Assembly (NCBI GenBank): GCA_009692805.1
Contig: SHYM01000006.1
Span: 1 to 33,572, forward strand
Direction: 5' to 3'
Origin: Dehalococcoidia bacterium
Lineage (GTDB): Bacteria > Chloroflexota > Dehalococcoidia > SHYM01
Length of the DNA: 33,572 bases
Shown here: one piece after another, positions 1-8,036 of the stretch
Layout: every line of letters begins with the position of its first letter
How positions within the stretch are numbered: position 1 is the stretch's first letter
Position numbers and translations under genes: made by a program
The notes under the pieces: model-generated
Told to the model about the DNA's origin: nothing
Database searches by the model: none
Seen by the model: only the letters and a program-made list of their open reading frames with translations

Positions 1-41
1 CGCTGGCTCCTTCTGGGCCCTTCGCTCTCGGGGCAGGGGCC

Positions 42-620
42 GTGGCGGCTGACCGGGCCATCCTGCTTTGGCTCAACGGCTTCGTGGGGCGGCTGCCCTG
101 GCTGGACCGCGTTTTCGCCCTGATCGTCAACGACTACTTCGTCCCCACGGCGTTGGCCCTGCTGCTGGTTGGGCTCTGGTACTCAGGCCGCAGCGAGGCG
201 CAACGCGAGCGGGGCCAGCGGGCCGTCGCCGACGCAGCCGTGGGCCTGGGTTTCGCCAACCTGGCCCTGGCGGTCTTGAACCACTTCTACTACCGGCCTC
301 GGCCCTTCGTGGAGCACGATCTCCAGCTGCTTTTCTATCAGCCTCCCGATTCCTCCTTCCCAAGCAACCCGGCAGCGGTGGGCTTCGCCTTGGCGGTGGG
401 CGTGGCGCTCAGCCACCGGCGCTTGGGCGGCGTGATGCTGGCCCTGGCCTTCCTGTGGGCCGCAGCGCGGGTCTACGCCGGTGTCAACTTCCCCTCCGAC
501 GTCCCGGCTGGGGCCGCCATCGGCGCCCTGTGCCCCCTGTTGGCCCGCGGATTCCTGCGGTTGCTGGAGCCGGCGCCTACGTTGATGCTGAACCTCTGGC
601 GCCGGCTCTACCTGGCCTAG
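42..620 (+). CDS. PAP2-like membrane protein with substituted catalytic residues
   Basis: 192 aa, several hydrophobic segments (about 32-46, 64-80, 112-124, 130-146, 156-170). The layout is that of the PAP2 / undecaprenyl-diphosphate phosphatase (BcrC-like) family, whose members dephosphorylate lipid phosphates at the membrane. The landmark RPRPF occurs at 85-89, a PSNP at 107-110 where PSGH/PSDH is expected, and AR-VYAGV-N-FPSD at 142-153 where SR-x5-H-x3-D is expected. The lysine of motif 1 (N80 here), the histidine of motif 2 (P110) and the nucleophilic histidine of motif 3 (N149) all appear to be replaced. The fold call is good, but activity as a phosphatase is doubtful. The GTG start is chosen because a G-rich Shine-Dalgarno-like stretch lies just upstream (31-39). 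The stop is followed by about 100 bp carrying the mutS2 promoter. Confidence 0.75.
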   Translation: MAADRAILLWLNGFVGRLPWLDRVFALIVNDYFVPTALALLLVGLWYSGRSEAQRERGQRAVADAAVGLGFANLALAVLNHFYYRPRPFVEHDLQLLFYQPPDSSFPSNPAAVGFALAVGVALSHRRLGGVMLALAFLWAAARVYAGVNFPSDVPAGAAIGALCPLLARGFLRLLEPAPTLMLNLWRRLYLA

Positions 621-685
621 TGGGCGCGCAGTCTAGTTAAGACCCCCTCTCCGCCCCCCGCAGGGTGCGCTGGTCTCTGTCTGGC

Positions 686-691
686 TATAAT
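686..691 (+). promoter_or_regulatory. -10 box of the mutS2 promoter
   Basis: A perfect TATAAT lies 35 bp before the mutS2 GTG. No good -35 hexamer is seen at 17 bp spacing. The predicted transcript start is near 698, giving a leader of about 28 nt that contains an AAAGGA ribosome binding site (715-720). Confidence 0.5.
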
Positions 692-725
692 CTGTAAGCG
701 CAGTTGTTCCCCACAAAGGAAATCC

Positions 726-3110
726 GTGGACCAGCTACAGGAACACGCCCTGCGGGTGCTGGAGTTCGAGAAGGTGCTGGAGCGCCTGGCCGCCCACACC
801 AGCTTCTCCGTTGGCCGCCAGGAGGCCCTGGCCATCCGCCCGGCCTACGACTTCGAGGAGGCCCAGCCCCGCCAGCAGGAGACGGACGAGGCCCAACGCC
901 TGCTGCAGGAGGCGCCCCGCCTGGCCCTGGGCGGCGCCAGCGACATACGACCCCAGGTCCAACGCGCCTCCATCGAGGGTGTCCTGGAGCCCACCGATTT
1001 CCTGGGCATCGTCTCTACCCTGGAGGCGGTCCACTATATTGCCGCCACCTTGGAGCGAGCGCGGGGGCCGCTGCCTTTCTTGCAAGCCCTGGCCCAGGGG
1101 CTGGACGAGCTGCGCCCGCTTCAGGAGCAGCTCCGGCGCGCCATCGGCTCGCGCGGGGAGGTGGTGGATGGGGCCAGCCCGGAGCTCCGAGCCGTCCGGG
1201 CCGAGCTGCGCGTCACCCAGGAGCGGCTCCAGGGCAAGCTGCAAGCGCTGGTGGGCTCCGACCTGGGCCGCCAGGTCCTCCAGGAGCAACTTATCACCAT
1301 CCGCAACGACCGCTTCGTGGTGCCCGTCAAGGCCGAGCTCCGGGGGCAACTGAAGGGTCTCATCCACGATGTCTCGGGCAGCGGAGCCACCGTCTTCATC
1401 GAGCCCCTAGCCACGGTGGAGCTGGGCAACGCGGTGCGCGAGCTGCAACTGGGCGAGCGCCGCGAGGTGGAGCGCATACTGCGCCGGCTGAGCCGGCTGG
1501 TAGGCGAGGCCGCCCCCGCCCTGGAGAGGGACGTGGCGCTGCTCGCGCGCCTGGACGTGGCGCTGGCGAAGGCGCGGCTGGCCCAAGAGCAGCAGGCGAC
1601 CCGGCCCCTCCTGCTAGACCCGGAGAGCGACCAGGCTGGGGCGCGCCTGTTACACCTCAAGGGCGCGCGCCATCCCTTGTTGAAGGGACGGGCGGTGCCC
1701 ATCGACATCTGGGTCGGACAGGACTTCCCCGTGCTGGTCATCACCGGCCCCAACACCGGCGGCAAGACGGTAGCTCTGAAGACCCTGGGCCTGTTGGCCC
1801 TCATGGCCCAGGCTGGACTCTTCGTGCCCGCGACGGAGGGGAGTCAGGTGCCGGTCTTCACCGGCGTCTACGCCGACATCGGCGACGAACAGAGCATCGA
1901 GCAGTCCCTCTCCACCTTCAGCTCCCACATGGGCCACATCGTGGCGATCTTGCAGCAAGCCCCGACCAGCTCCCTGGTGCTGCTCGATGAGCTGGGGGCT
2001 GGCACCGATCCCGCCGAGGGCTCGGCCTTGGCCCGGGCGGTCCTTCAGCACCTAATCCAGCGGGGCGTGACCGTCGTGGCCACCACCCACCACAGCGAGC
2101 TGAAGGCCTTCGCCCACGAGACTCCTGGTGTCCAGAACGCCAGCGTGGAGTTCGATCCCGAAAGCCTGGCCCCAACCTATATCCTCACCATTGGCCGCCC
2201 GGGGCGCAGCAATGCCCTGGCAATCGCCGCCAGGCTAGGGCTGGCTCCTACCCTAATCGAGGCAGCCCGGTCCCTGGTGGGAGCCGAGCAGACCAGGATG
2301 GACGGCCTGTTACAGGAGCTCGAGCGGGAGCGGGATGCCCTGGCCCAGGAGCGGCTCCTGGCGGAGGCGGCGCGGGTGGCCGCTGAAGGTCTGCGCGCCC
2401 GCCTCCAGCTCGAGGTGCAGGACTTGGCCGCCCGCAAGGACGCCCTGGTGGCCGCCGAACGGGCGCGGCTCTTGGAACAGGTCCGGGCCCTGGAGGAGCA
2501 CCTCCTGGCCGTCGAACGCGCTCTGGAGCGCGCCGACCGGCAGCAGCTAGCCGAACTGGCGACGCAGTTGAAGGCGGCCCGCCAGGAACTCCAAGAGGCG
2601 GCCCCGTGGCAGCCCGCAGCCCCCACCCCCGGCGACGGCGCGGTCCAGCGCCCCCCGCGGCGGGGGGACCTAGTGCACCTGCGAGGCTTCCCACAGGCGG
2701 GCGAGGTGCTGGCAGAGTCCCTGGATGGTCAGCTAGAGGTCCAGATCGGCGCCCTGCGTATCAAGGTCGGGCGGGACGAGGTAGCAGCCATCCTCGATGC
2801 GCCTCCTCAGAGAGAGGGAGGGGTCTCCCTGGGCGCTGAGCGGAGGCCCGGGGCGGGGCTGGCGCCCGACGCCGAGATCCACCTGCGTGGGCTGCGCGTG
2901 GAGGAGGCCCTGGAGCGCCTGGAGAAGCATCTGGACCAGGCCTTCCTGGCGGGCCAGCGCGAGGTGCGGATCGTTCACGGCAAGGGCACAGGCACCATGC
3001 GTCAGGCCGTGCGCCAGGTGCTGGCGCGCCACCCCCTGGTGCGCTCCCACCGCACCGCCGAGCTCAACCGAGGCGGCGAGGGCGTAACTGTCGCGGAGCT
3101 AGCGCTCTAA
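726..3110 (+). CDS. mutS2: Endonuclease MutS2 / ribosome-rescue ATPase with Smr domain
   Basis: 794 aa, full length for MutS2. The N-terminal core/lever region covers about 1-310. The ATPase has Walker A GPNTGGKT at about 341-348 and Walker B LVLLDELGAGTDPAEG at about 416-430. A long charged coiled-coil region (about 510-640) follows, then a KOW-like/linker segment. The C-terminal Smr domain (about 718-794) has HLRGLRVEEAL and HGKGTG. It lacks the mismatch-recognition domain of MutS. Family members bind branched DNA or collided ribosomes, with nuclease activity in the Smr domain. The GTG start is set by an AAAGGA site 5 nt upstream and by the conserved N-terminus (LEFEKVLERLAAHTSF). It stands alone, converging on the MFS gene downstream. 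Confidence 0.95.
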   Translation: MDQLQEHALRVLEFEKVLERLAAHTSFSVGRQEALAIRPAYDFEEAQPRQQETDEAQRLLQEAPRLALGGASDIRPQVQRASIEGVLEPTDFLGIVSTLEAVHYIAATLERARGPLPFLQALAQGLDELRPLQEQLRRAIGSRGEVVDGASPELRAVRAELRVTQERLQGKLQALVGSDLGRQVLQEQLITIRNDRFVVPVKAELRGQLKGLIHDVSGSGATVFIEPLATVELGNAVRELQLGERREVERILRRLSRLVGEAAPALERDVALLARLDVALAKARLAQEQQATRPLLLDPESDQAGARLLHLKGARHPLLKGRAVPIDIWVGQDFPVLVITGPNTGGKTVALKTLGLLALMAQAGLFVPATEGSQVPVFTGVYADIGDEQSIEQSLSTFSSHMGHIVAILQQAPTSSLVLLDELGAGTDPAEGSALARAVLQHLIQRGVTVVATTHHSELKAFAHETPGVQNASVEFDPESLAPTYILTIGRPGRSNALAIAARLGLAPTLIEAARSLVGAEQTRMDGLLQELERERDALAQERLLAEAARVAAEGLRARLQLEVQDLAARKDALVAAERARLLEQVRALEEHLLAVERALERADRQQLAELATQLKAARQELQEAAPWQPAAPTPGDGAVQRPPRRGDLVHLRGFPQAGEVLAESLDGQLEVQIGALRIKVGRDEVAAILDAPPQREGGVSLGAERRPGAGLAPDAEIHLRGLRVEEALERLEKHLDQAFLAGQREVRIVHGKGTGTMRQAVRQVLARHPLVRSHRTAELNRGGEGVTVAELAL

Positions 3111-3165
3111 CCTTCGGGCTTCTTGCCCGGCCCCCAGCGCCACGACGTCGGACGCCACAGGGGCC

Positions 3166-4485
3166 TTAGCTGACGGCAACTGGACCCTGGGTGGCAGGGA
3201 TGCCCCGAGCATAGACCAGCCTGAGCTGGGTAGCCAGCAAGCTACCTAACACCAGGGCTACGAAGAGCAGACCGGTGCCACTGAGCAGGATAGGCGCCGT
3301 CATCCAGGGCAGGTCCATCAGGACGCCGTTGATGCCGTTGAAGCCGGCCATGGTGCCCTGGACATGCCAGGTGTTGGCGCTCATCACCCGGCCCCGGAGA
3401 GCGTCGGGGGCAGCGGCCTGGACTATCGTATGGCTAATAGTCATGAAGGCAGCCGTGGTCGCTCCTATGGCCGCGGCCGCCATGACGGCCTGGGGGATGT
3501 TGGAGGCAAAGCCCAGGGCGATGGGACTCAGCCCGCTCAGCAAGCCCAGCCAGAGGAAGAGGCGCCCCCTCATCTTCTGGCCCTCGATCCTGGCCAGCGC
3601 CAGGTTCCCCACGATAGACCCGGCCCCCACCCCTATCATCAGATAGGTGGGGCCTTCAAAAAGCTCTTTCCCCGTCTCCATCCCTAGCTGGGCCCGCGAG
3701 AAGAAGGGGAATACGGACTCAAAGGCCATCGTCAGGGCGCAGTGCAGCACCGTCAACACCATGACGGATAGAAGCAAGGGGTGAGTGTAGATGTAGCGTA
3801 CCCCAGCCACCAGGTTCAGCATCACCCCTTGCGCAGGCTCTATGACGCCCCGGGAGACGGTGCCTATGCGCAGCACCTGGCTCCAACCCACGGCGTAGAG
3901 GACGGCGCCCACGATGAAGGCCGGCTCCGGGTCTGCGAGAGTGACCACTGGCAAGACCAGCAACGGCCCCACCATGCGCGAGCCCTGCTGCATCAGTTGG
4001 TTCAGGGCCACGGCGTTGAGCAGGCGACCGGGCGGCACCAGGTTGGGCAGGAGCGCCTGGCCCATTGGCATCTCGGCCGCCCGAATGGAGCCGTTCAGCA
4101 CCGCCAGTCCCAGGAGCTGCCACTCGGTGATGCCCCCGCTCAGGGCGAGGAGAGCAAGGAGCAGGTTGTGGGCCGTATTGAGGCCGAAGGTGAGGGCCAG
4201 CAGCTTCCGGCGGTCGAAACGGTCAGCCAGAAAGCCCGCCACCGGCGTCACCACCAAGCCGGGCAGCAGGGCCGCCATGGTGACCAGCCCGACCCAGGCG
4301 TTGGAATCGGTCAGCCGGTATACCAGGGCGCCCCGCAACACCAGCAACGCCCAGGCGGCCGACTGGCCGCAGAGGGTGGCTACCCACAGCCGCCGATAAT
4401 CGGGATACGCCAAGGATGAAAAGAGCCCCGGCCTGTCCGAGGCCGTCCCTCTGTTCAGGAGAGAACCCTCGCTTTCTGGCCCCAA
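3166..4485 (-). CDS. MFS transporter (MFS_3 / EntS-like drug or siderophore exporter)
   Basis: 439 aa with about twelve hydrophobic segments. The MFS signature loop between TM2 and TM3 reads GFLADRFDRRKLL (about 84-96). The central loop repeat LPNLVPPGRLLNAVALN is typical of the MFS_3 branch that includes EntS. The DALRGRVMS motif late in the protein is also typical of that branch. Likely a proton-driven exporter; the substrate cannot be told. The assigned start is a TTG; no earlier canonical start is evident and the conserved part begins with YPDYRRLWVATL at about residue 27. It shares clear family resemblance with the second MFS gene at 17302-18579. Its upstream side carries a copy of the structured repeat. 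Confidence 0.88.
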   Translation of the reverse strand: MGPESEGSLLNRGTASDRPGLFSSLAYPDYRRLWVATLCGQSAAWALLVLRGALVYRLTDSNAWVGLVTMAALLPGLVVTPVAGFLADRFDRRKLLALTFGLNTAHNLLLALLALSGGITEWQLLGLAVLNGSIRAAEMPMGQALLPNLVPPGRLLNAVALNQLMQQGSRMVGPLLVLPVVTLADPEPAFIVGAVLYAVGWSQVLRIGTVSRGVIEPAQGVMLNLVAGVRYIYTHPLLLSVMVLTVLHCALTMAFESVFPFFSRAQLGMETGKELFEGPTYLMIGVGAGSIVGNLALARIEGQKMRGRLFLWLGLLSGLSPIALGFASNIPQAVMAAAAIGATTAAFMTISHTIVQAAAPDALRGRVMSANTWHVQGTMAGFNGINGVLMDLPWMTAPILLSGTGLLFVALVLGSLLATQLRLVYARGIPATQGPVAVS

Positions 4486-4510
4486 GCAGCCGCCTGCAGC
4501 ACCGTCATCC

Positions 4511-4714
4511 GGCCTTGTACAGAAATGACATCCTGCCGGTATAGAGGGAGTGCAGAGGGGGTCCTACCCTCTGCCGGGCGGCCAAAGGGGGTGCCCCCCT
4601 TTCTCTCCCTTTTATACTACCCCCTTCCTGGCCAGGAAGGGGGTCCGCCGCAGGCGGGTCGAGGGCGTCTTCAGGGGAGAGCTGATCGAAGAAAACGAGA
4701 CTTTGTGCAAGGCC
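4511..4714 (+). mobile_element. Structured interspersed repeat, copy 1 (MITE-like, complete)
   Basis: This looks like a complete element of 204 bp between the two divergent genes. Its ends are GGCCTTGTACA and TGTGCAAGGCC, an 11-bp terminal inverted repeat with one mismatch. They are flanked by CCGTCATCC (4502-4510) and CCATCATCC (4715-4723), a 9-bp direct repeat with one mismatch, as expected for a target site duplication. Inside are three hairpins: an AGAGGG...CCCTCT stem (about 4549-4572), an AAGGGGG/CCCCCTT stem (about 4584-4602) and a 24-bp perfect palindrome at 4620-4643 centred on TGGCCA. After the palindrome it carries CCGCC-gca-GGCGG (4645-4657), a small palindrome also seen in rarA. 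No transposase is encoded. Confidence 0.75.
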
Positions 4715-4840
4715 CCATCATCCCTTGTTTGTCAGACTCCACCCTTTAGCTGACGACCCCTGCCGCTCAACGCGCGGCGCGGCATCCACATCTACCTGGG
4801 AGGGCGGCGCCGCCTGGAGCTATCCCTCTGTCCGATAGGG

Positions 4841-4846
4841 TATACT
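4841..4846 (+). promoter_or_regulatory. -10 box at leaderless distance from the zinc-ribbon gene
   Basis: TATACT ends 9 bp before the ATG at 4856. A transcript start 7 nt after the hexamer would be at 4853, leaving a leader of about 3 nt and no room for a ribosome binding site. No convincing -35 is seen. Confidence 0.4.
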
Positions 4847-4855
4847 CGTCCTGAG

Positions 4856-5113
4856 ATGACGCCCAGGGCGCGGTCAACGCCACCCTCTAAAGACTACCGC
4901 TGCCGCCGCTGTGGCCACCTATTTCCGGTCTTCTGCGACGCCGCCGGCAACCCCCTCTGCCCGGTATGCGGCAAGCACAAGCCCCTCTGCTGCCTGCGCT
5001 GCGAAGCCCCCGATGTGGAGGAGGCCGTCCCCGACGAGCGCTACCTCCTGGGCCAGCCCGGGGCCGCGGGGCTGACCGAGGAGGACTATTACGAGGCGGT
5101 TTTGAAGCCTTGA
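4856..5113 (+). CDS. Small double zinc-ribbon protein, function unknown
   Basis: 85 aa. It starts basic, then YRCRRCGHLFPVF gives a first CxxC (C17, C20), followed by CPVC (C35, C38) and CCLRC (C45, C46, C49). Eight cysteines in about 35 residues suggest one or two zinc-binding ribbons resembling rubredoxin-like or FmdB-like regulatory proteins. The acidic C-terminal tail (LTEEDYYEAVLKP) has no recognised motif. The gene is preceded by a TATACT box at leaderless distance and followed after about 125 bp by rarA on the same strand. I do not recognise a specific family; a real gene is supported by the regular Cys spacing and codon bias. Confidence 0.7.
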   Translation: MTPRARSTPPSKDYRCRRCGHLFPVFCDAAGNPLCPVCGKHKPLCCLRCEAPDVEEAVPDERYLLGQPGAAGLTEEDYYEAVLKP

Positions 5114-5238
5114 GGCCTCCAGTGCATGGGGGGCGCGTGACGCCCCGCGACGGGTGAGGGGAAATCCTCTGATACCTCAAGGGGCCAGGCACTGCCAGCG
5201 AGGCCCCGCCCGCGCTCCAGGCGTAGCCCAGGCGTAAA

Positions 5239-6657
5239 ATGAAAGGCATGAAGAGCCCCAAGCGCGCCCCACTACAGCAGCGTCGCCCCCGGGACGCGCA
5301 ACCCCTGGCGGCGCGGATGCGCCCCCGCTCCTTCGAGGAGTTCGTGGGGCAGGAGCACCTGATAGCCCCCGGCCGCGTGCTGCGGACGGCGGTGGAGGCT
5401 GGCCGGCTCCCCTCCATGATCTTCTGGGGCCCCCCCGGCACCGGTAAGACGACCCTGGCCCGCCTCATCGCCCAGCTCAGCGGCGCCCACTTCTCCGAGC
5501 TCAGCGCCGTCGCGGCGGGCGTCGCCGATGTCAGGCGCATCATCGAGGAGGCGCAAGCCCGCTTCGGCCCTGGCGCCCCCGTCCATCAGCTAGCGCTCCC
5601 GCTGACGGCGCCGCCCGCCCCCGCCGTAGGCGGGTCGCCCCGCACGGTGCTGCTCATCGACGAGATCCACCGCTTCAACAAGGCCCAGCAAGACGTGATC
5701 CTGCCCTCCGTGGAGGACGGCACCATCATCCTCATCGGCGCCACCACCGAGAACCCCTCCTTCGAGGTCATCGCCCCCTTGCTCTCCCGCTGCCGGGTGT
5801 ACACCCTGAAGCCCTTGACCCCCGAGCTCCTGCGCACCATCGTGGAGCGGGCGCTGGCGGACACGGAGCGCGGCCTTGCAAGACTGCGGGTCACGCTGGA
5901 GCCGGAGGCCCTGGACGGGCTGCTCCGCATGGCCGACGGCGATGCCCGGGTGGCCCTCAACGCCCTGGAGCTGGCGGCGGAGACCACCGCGCCTGATCCC
6001 CAGGGCCAGCGCCGCGTCGCGCTCCCCACGGTGGAGGGCGTGATGCAGCGCCGGAGCCTGCTCTACGACCGCGCCGGCGACCAGCACTACGACACCATCA
6101 GCGCCTTCATCAAGTCGTTACGGGGCTCCGACCCTGACGCCGCCCTGTACTACCTGGCGCGCATGATCGAGGCCGGCGAGGACCCCCTCTTCATCGTCCG
6201 CCGCCTGGTGATCCTGGCCGCCGAGGACGTGGGGCTCGCCGATCCCCAGGCCCTGACGGTGGCCACGGCCTGCCAGCAGGCGGTCCACTTCGTGGGCATG
6301 CCGGAAGGATTCTTGCCGCTGGCCGAGTGCGTCGTATACCTGGCCACCGCGCCCAAGAGCAACTCCGCCTACGCCGCCTACCAGCGGGCGGCGGCCGACG
6401 TCAAGGCCCGTGGACCGCTGCCCATCCCCCTTCACGTGCGCAACGCGCCCACGCCGCTGATGCGAGAGCTGGACTACGGGCAGGGCTACCAGTACGACCA
6501 CGGCGCCCCGGAGCACTTCGCCGGCCAGAGTCACCTGCCCGAGGCCATCGCCGACCACGTCTACTATGAGCCCTCGGAGGAGGGCGCCGAGCGCGCCTCC
6601 GGCGAGCTCCACAAGCGGCGCTGGGCGGGCAAGAAGGGCCGCCCCAAGGGAAGCTAG
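5239..6657 (+). CDS. rarA: Replication-associated recombination protein RarA (MgsA), AAA+ ATPase
   Basis: 472 aa. AAA+ ATPase of the RarA/MgsA/WRNIP1 family, related to clamp loaders and acting at stalled forks. Walker [10 protein letters not shown] at 64-72, Walker B VLLIDEIH at 137-144, sensor region [11 protein letters not shown] and the arginine-finger region LLSRCRVY. The C-terminal tetramerisation domain contains [38 protein letters not shown]. Compared with the usual family pattern, where Walker B follows the EARxR segment almost directly, there is an extra stretch of about 20-25 residues (110-134, GPGAPVHQ...AVGGSP) whose DNA carries the palindrome CCCGCC-gta-GGCGGG (5620-5634). Two ATGs (5239, 5248) are possible starts; neither has a strong ribosome binding site. 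Confidence 0.95.
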   Translation: MKGMKSPKRAPLQQRRPRDAQPLAARMRPRSFEEFVGQEHLIAPGRVLRTAVEAGRLPSMIFWGPPGTGKTTLARLIAQLSGAHFSELSAVAAGVADVRRIIEEAQARFGPGAPVHQLALPLTAPPAPAVGGSPRTVLLIDEIHRFNKAQQDVILPSVEDGTIILIGATTENPSFEVIAPLLSRCRVYTLKPLTPELLRTIVERALADTERGLARLRVTLEPEALDGLLRMADGDARVALNALELAAETTAPDPQGQRRVALPTVEGVMQRRSLLYDRAGDQHYDTISAFIKSLRGSDPDAALYYLARMIEAGEDPLFIVRRLVILAAEDVGLADPQALTVATACQQAVHFVGMPEGFLPLAECVVYLATAPKSNSAYAAYQRAAADVKARGPLPIPLHVRNAPTPLMRELDYGQGYQYDHGAPEHFAGQSHLPEAIADHVYYEPSEEGAERASGELHKRRWAGKKGRPKGS

Positions 6658-6690
6658 CCCCTATAAAGAAGCCCTAGGCAGATGAAAAAC

Positions 6691-6749
6691 GGGAGGTGCA
6701 GAGGGGGCGTCCGCCTAGGCGGACGCCAGGGGCCCTGGAGTTGTCCCCC
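6691..6749 (+). repeat. Partial structured repeat with a perfect 22-bp palindrome
   Basis: GGGAGGTGCAGAGGG matches the first-hairpin region of the repeat family, but the loop is occupied by a perfect 22-bp palindrome at 6706-6727 centred on CCTAGG. It is followed by TTGTCCCCCA, resembling the second-hairpin region. It abuts a longer copy directly downstream, so the gap between rarA and the LOG gene holds one and a half copies in tandem. Confidence 0.5.
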
Positions 6750-6899
6750 AGCTTTGCACTAAGGGCATCCTGCCGGCAGAGGGAGTGCAGAGTCCCGATG
6801 CTCGGGATCTGCCGGGGGTCGAAGTCCCGACGCTCGGGATTCTCTCCCTTTCATGGTTCCCCCTTCCTGGCTAGGAAGGGGGCCAGGGGGATGGTTCGT
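6750..6899 (+). mobile_element. Structured interspersed repeat, copy 2 (3' end truncated)
   Basis: The head AGCTTTGCACTAAGGGCATCC matches the other copies, and the third-hairpin palindrome (one change) is present near 6862-6885. The first two hairpin tips are replaced by the palindromes TCCCGA-tgc-TCGGGA (6793-6807) and TCCCGA-cgc-TCGGGA (6825-6839). These same palindromes occur inside pheS and pheT. The terminal part (CATACTCATAGAGAGAGC and the right inverted repeat) is missing. It lies between the convergent rarA and LOG genes. Confidence 0.65.
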
Positions 6900-6919
6900 G
6901 GAGGGTTCTTAACACCCTG

Positions 6920-7552
6920 CTAGCCCTCCAGCACCCCGTCGGGATCGGTGTCGGCCAGGGCCGCCAGGTACTCCGGCAGGATGCGCTGGTTGTACATCTC
7001 TTCCAACTTGTCCAGCAGGCGGACCGGGTCGGCGTCGGAGACAATAGTGGCGCCCGTCTTCTTGGGGACCAAGGCTACGATCTCCCGTATATGCCCCGTG
7101 ACGCCCCCGCTCCCTTCCAGCACGCCGATGACCTTGCCCTCGTCGTAGGCGATGGCGAACTCCCCCAGGGTGCCCGTGCGGCCGCCGGCGAAGACCACCA
7201 CGTCGCTGGAGCGGATGTTCTCGATCTCTCGACCCATTAGCCCCGAGCCGGTGTAGATCATGACGTCGTAGCCCCGGGTGGGGGAGGTGTACTTGACCAC
7301 GTGCTCCTTGAAGTTCAGGGCGGGGGAGACACCGACCACGAATCCCCCCTCGCTCTTGGCTCCCTTGACAGCCTCGTGGGGGATCCCCGGGCAGGCCCCC
7401 GTGATAAGCACGTGGCCGCGGCGGGCGACCTCCTGGCCCAGGCGGTACACCCGCGCCAGCACCTCGGGGTCCAGGCGGCCTCCTGCCGAGCCCATCACAC
7501 CCACCGTCAGCCGGGGGTAACGCAGTTCGGTGCCGGGGGCGAGGGACGGCAT
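6920..7552 (-). CDS. LOG-family protein (TIGR00725-type Rossmann protein)
   Basis: 210 aa. The Rossmann-like LOG / lysine decarboxylase-like fold is shown by VGVMGSAGG near the start, LITGACPGIPHEAVKGA and the nucleotide-binding signature FAGGRTGTLGE in the middle, equivalent to the PGGxGTxxE motif. LOG proteins are cytokinin-nucleotide phosphoribohydrolases in plants and some bacteria. The TIGR00725-like branch is often uncharacterised, so substrate assignment would be a guess. It is the third gene of a minus-strand operon, starting 4 nt after the DUF35 stop, which implies translational coupling. The ATG start is well placed. Confidence 0.85.
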   Translation of the reverse strand: MPSLAPGTELRYPRLTVGVMGSAGGRLDPEVLARVYRLGQEVARRGHVLITGACPGIPHEAVKGAKSEGGFVVGVSPALNFKEHVVKYTSPTRGYDVMIYTGSGLMGREIENIRSSDVVVFAGGRTGTLGEFAIAYDEGKVIGVLEGSGGVTGHIREIVALVPKKTGATIVSDADPVRLLDKLEEMYNQRILPEYLAALADTDPDGVLEG

Positions 7553-7556
7553 GGGA

Positions 7557-7976
7557 CTAGACAGGCCGAAACCGTAGCAGGCGGATCTCGGGGCTTATCC
7601 AATCGAAGGCGGCACTGACCCGCATCCCAATTTTGACCTGCTCGGGCTTGCCGCCCACGATGTTGGCCGTCACGCGAGGCCCTTCGTCCAGGTCAATGAG
7701 GGCGAAGACGTAGGGCAGCTCCTCGCGGAAGCCCGGCTGCCCGTTCTGGTAGGTGAGGGTGAAGGAGTGGACGGTGCCCTGGCCGCTGCACCGCAACCAC
7801 TCCAGATCCGTGGACCAGCACTTAGCGCACAGCGGCCGGGGGTAGAACTGGCGCTGGCCACAGCCCTTGCACTGCTGGACCAGGAGCTCGCCGCGCTGGG
7901 CGCCTTTCCAGTAGGTTTTGGAGACCTCGTCCACATAGGGGATCGGTTTGCGGTAGCCGGTGCTCGGGGTTGTCAT
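7557..7976 (-). CDS. DUF35 / OB-fold acyl-CoA-associated protein with zinc ribbon (ChsH2-like)
   Basis: 139 aa. An N-terminal helix is followed by a rubredoxin-like zinc ribbon CKGCG...CAKC (C36, C39, C50, C53) and an OB-fold ending in VSAAFDWISPEIRLLRF. Such proteins pair with SCPx/thiolase-fold partners or enoyl-CoA hydratase-like proteins; in the best-studied steroid systems the DUF35 domain forms a complex with the thiolase-like aldolase Ltp2. Here the thiolase gene lies 60 nt upstream in the same operon, so a binary complex acting on acyl-CoA substrates is likely. A strong AAGGAGG site precedes the ATG. No enoyl hydratase or other beta-oxidation gene is in the window. Confidence 0.88.
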   Translation of the reverse strand: MTTPSTGYRKPIPYVDEVSKTYWKGAQRGELLVQQCKGCGQRQFYPRPLCAKCWSTDLEWLRCSGQGTVHSFTLTYQNGQPGFREELPYVFALIDLDEGPRVTANIVGGKPEQVKIGMRVSAAFDWISPEIRLLRFRPV

Positions 7977-8036
7977 GATCCCTCCTTATTCATATGCGGG
8001 CCACGGAGCAGGTCGCCCCCTCGGCTTCCCTCCGGG

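Noticed and set aside
3111-3165. Terminator between mutS2 and the MFS gene
   Set aside because: CGGGC-ttctt-GCCCG (3115-3129) forms only a 5-bp stem without a T-run; too weak to call.
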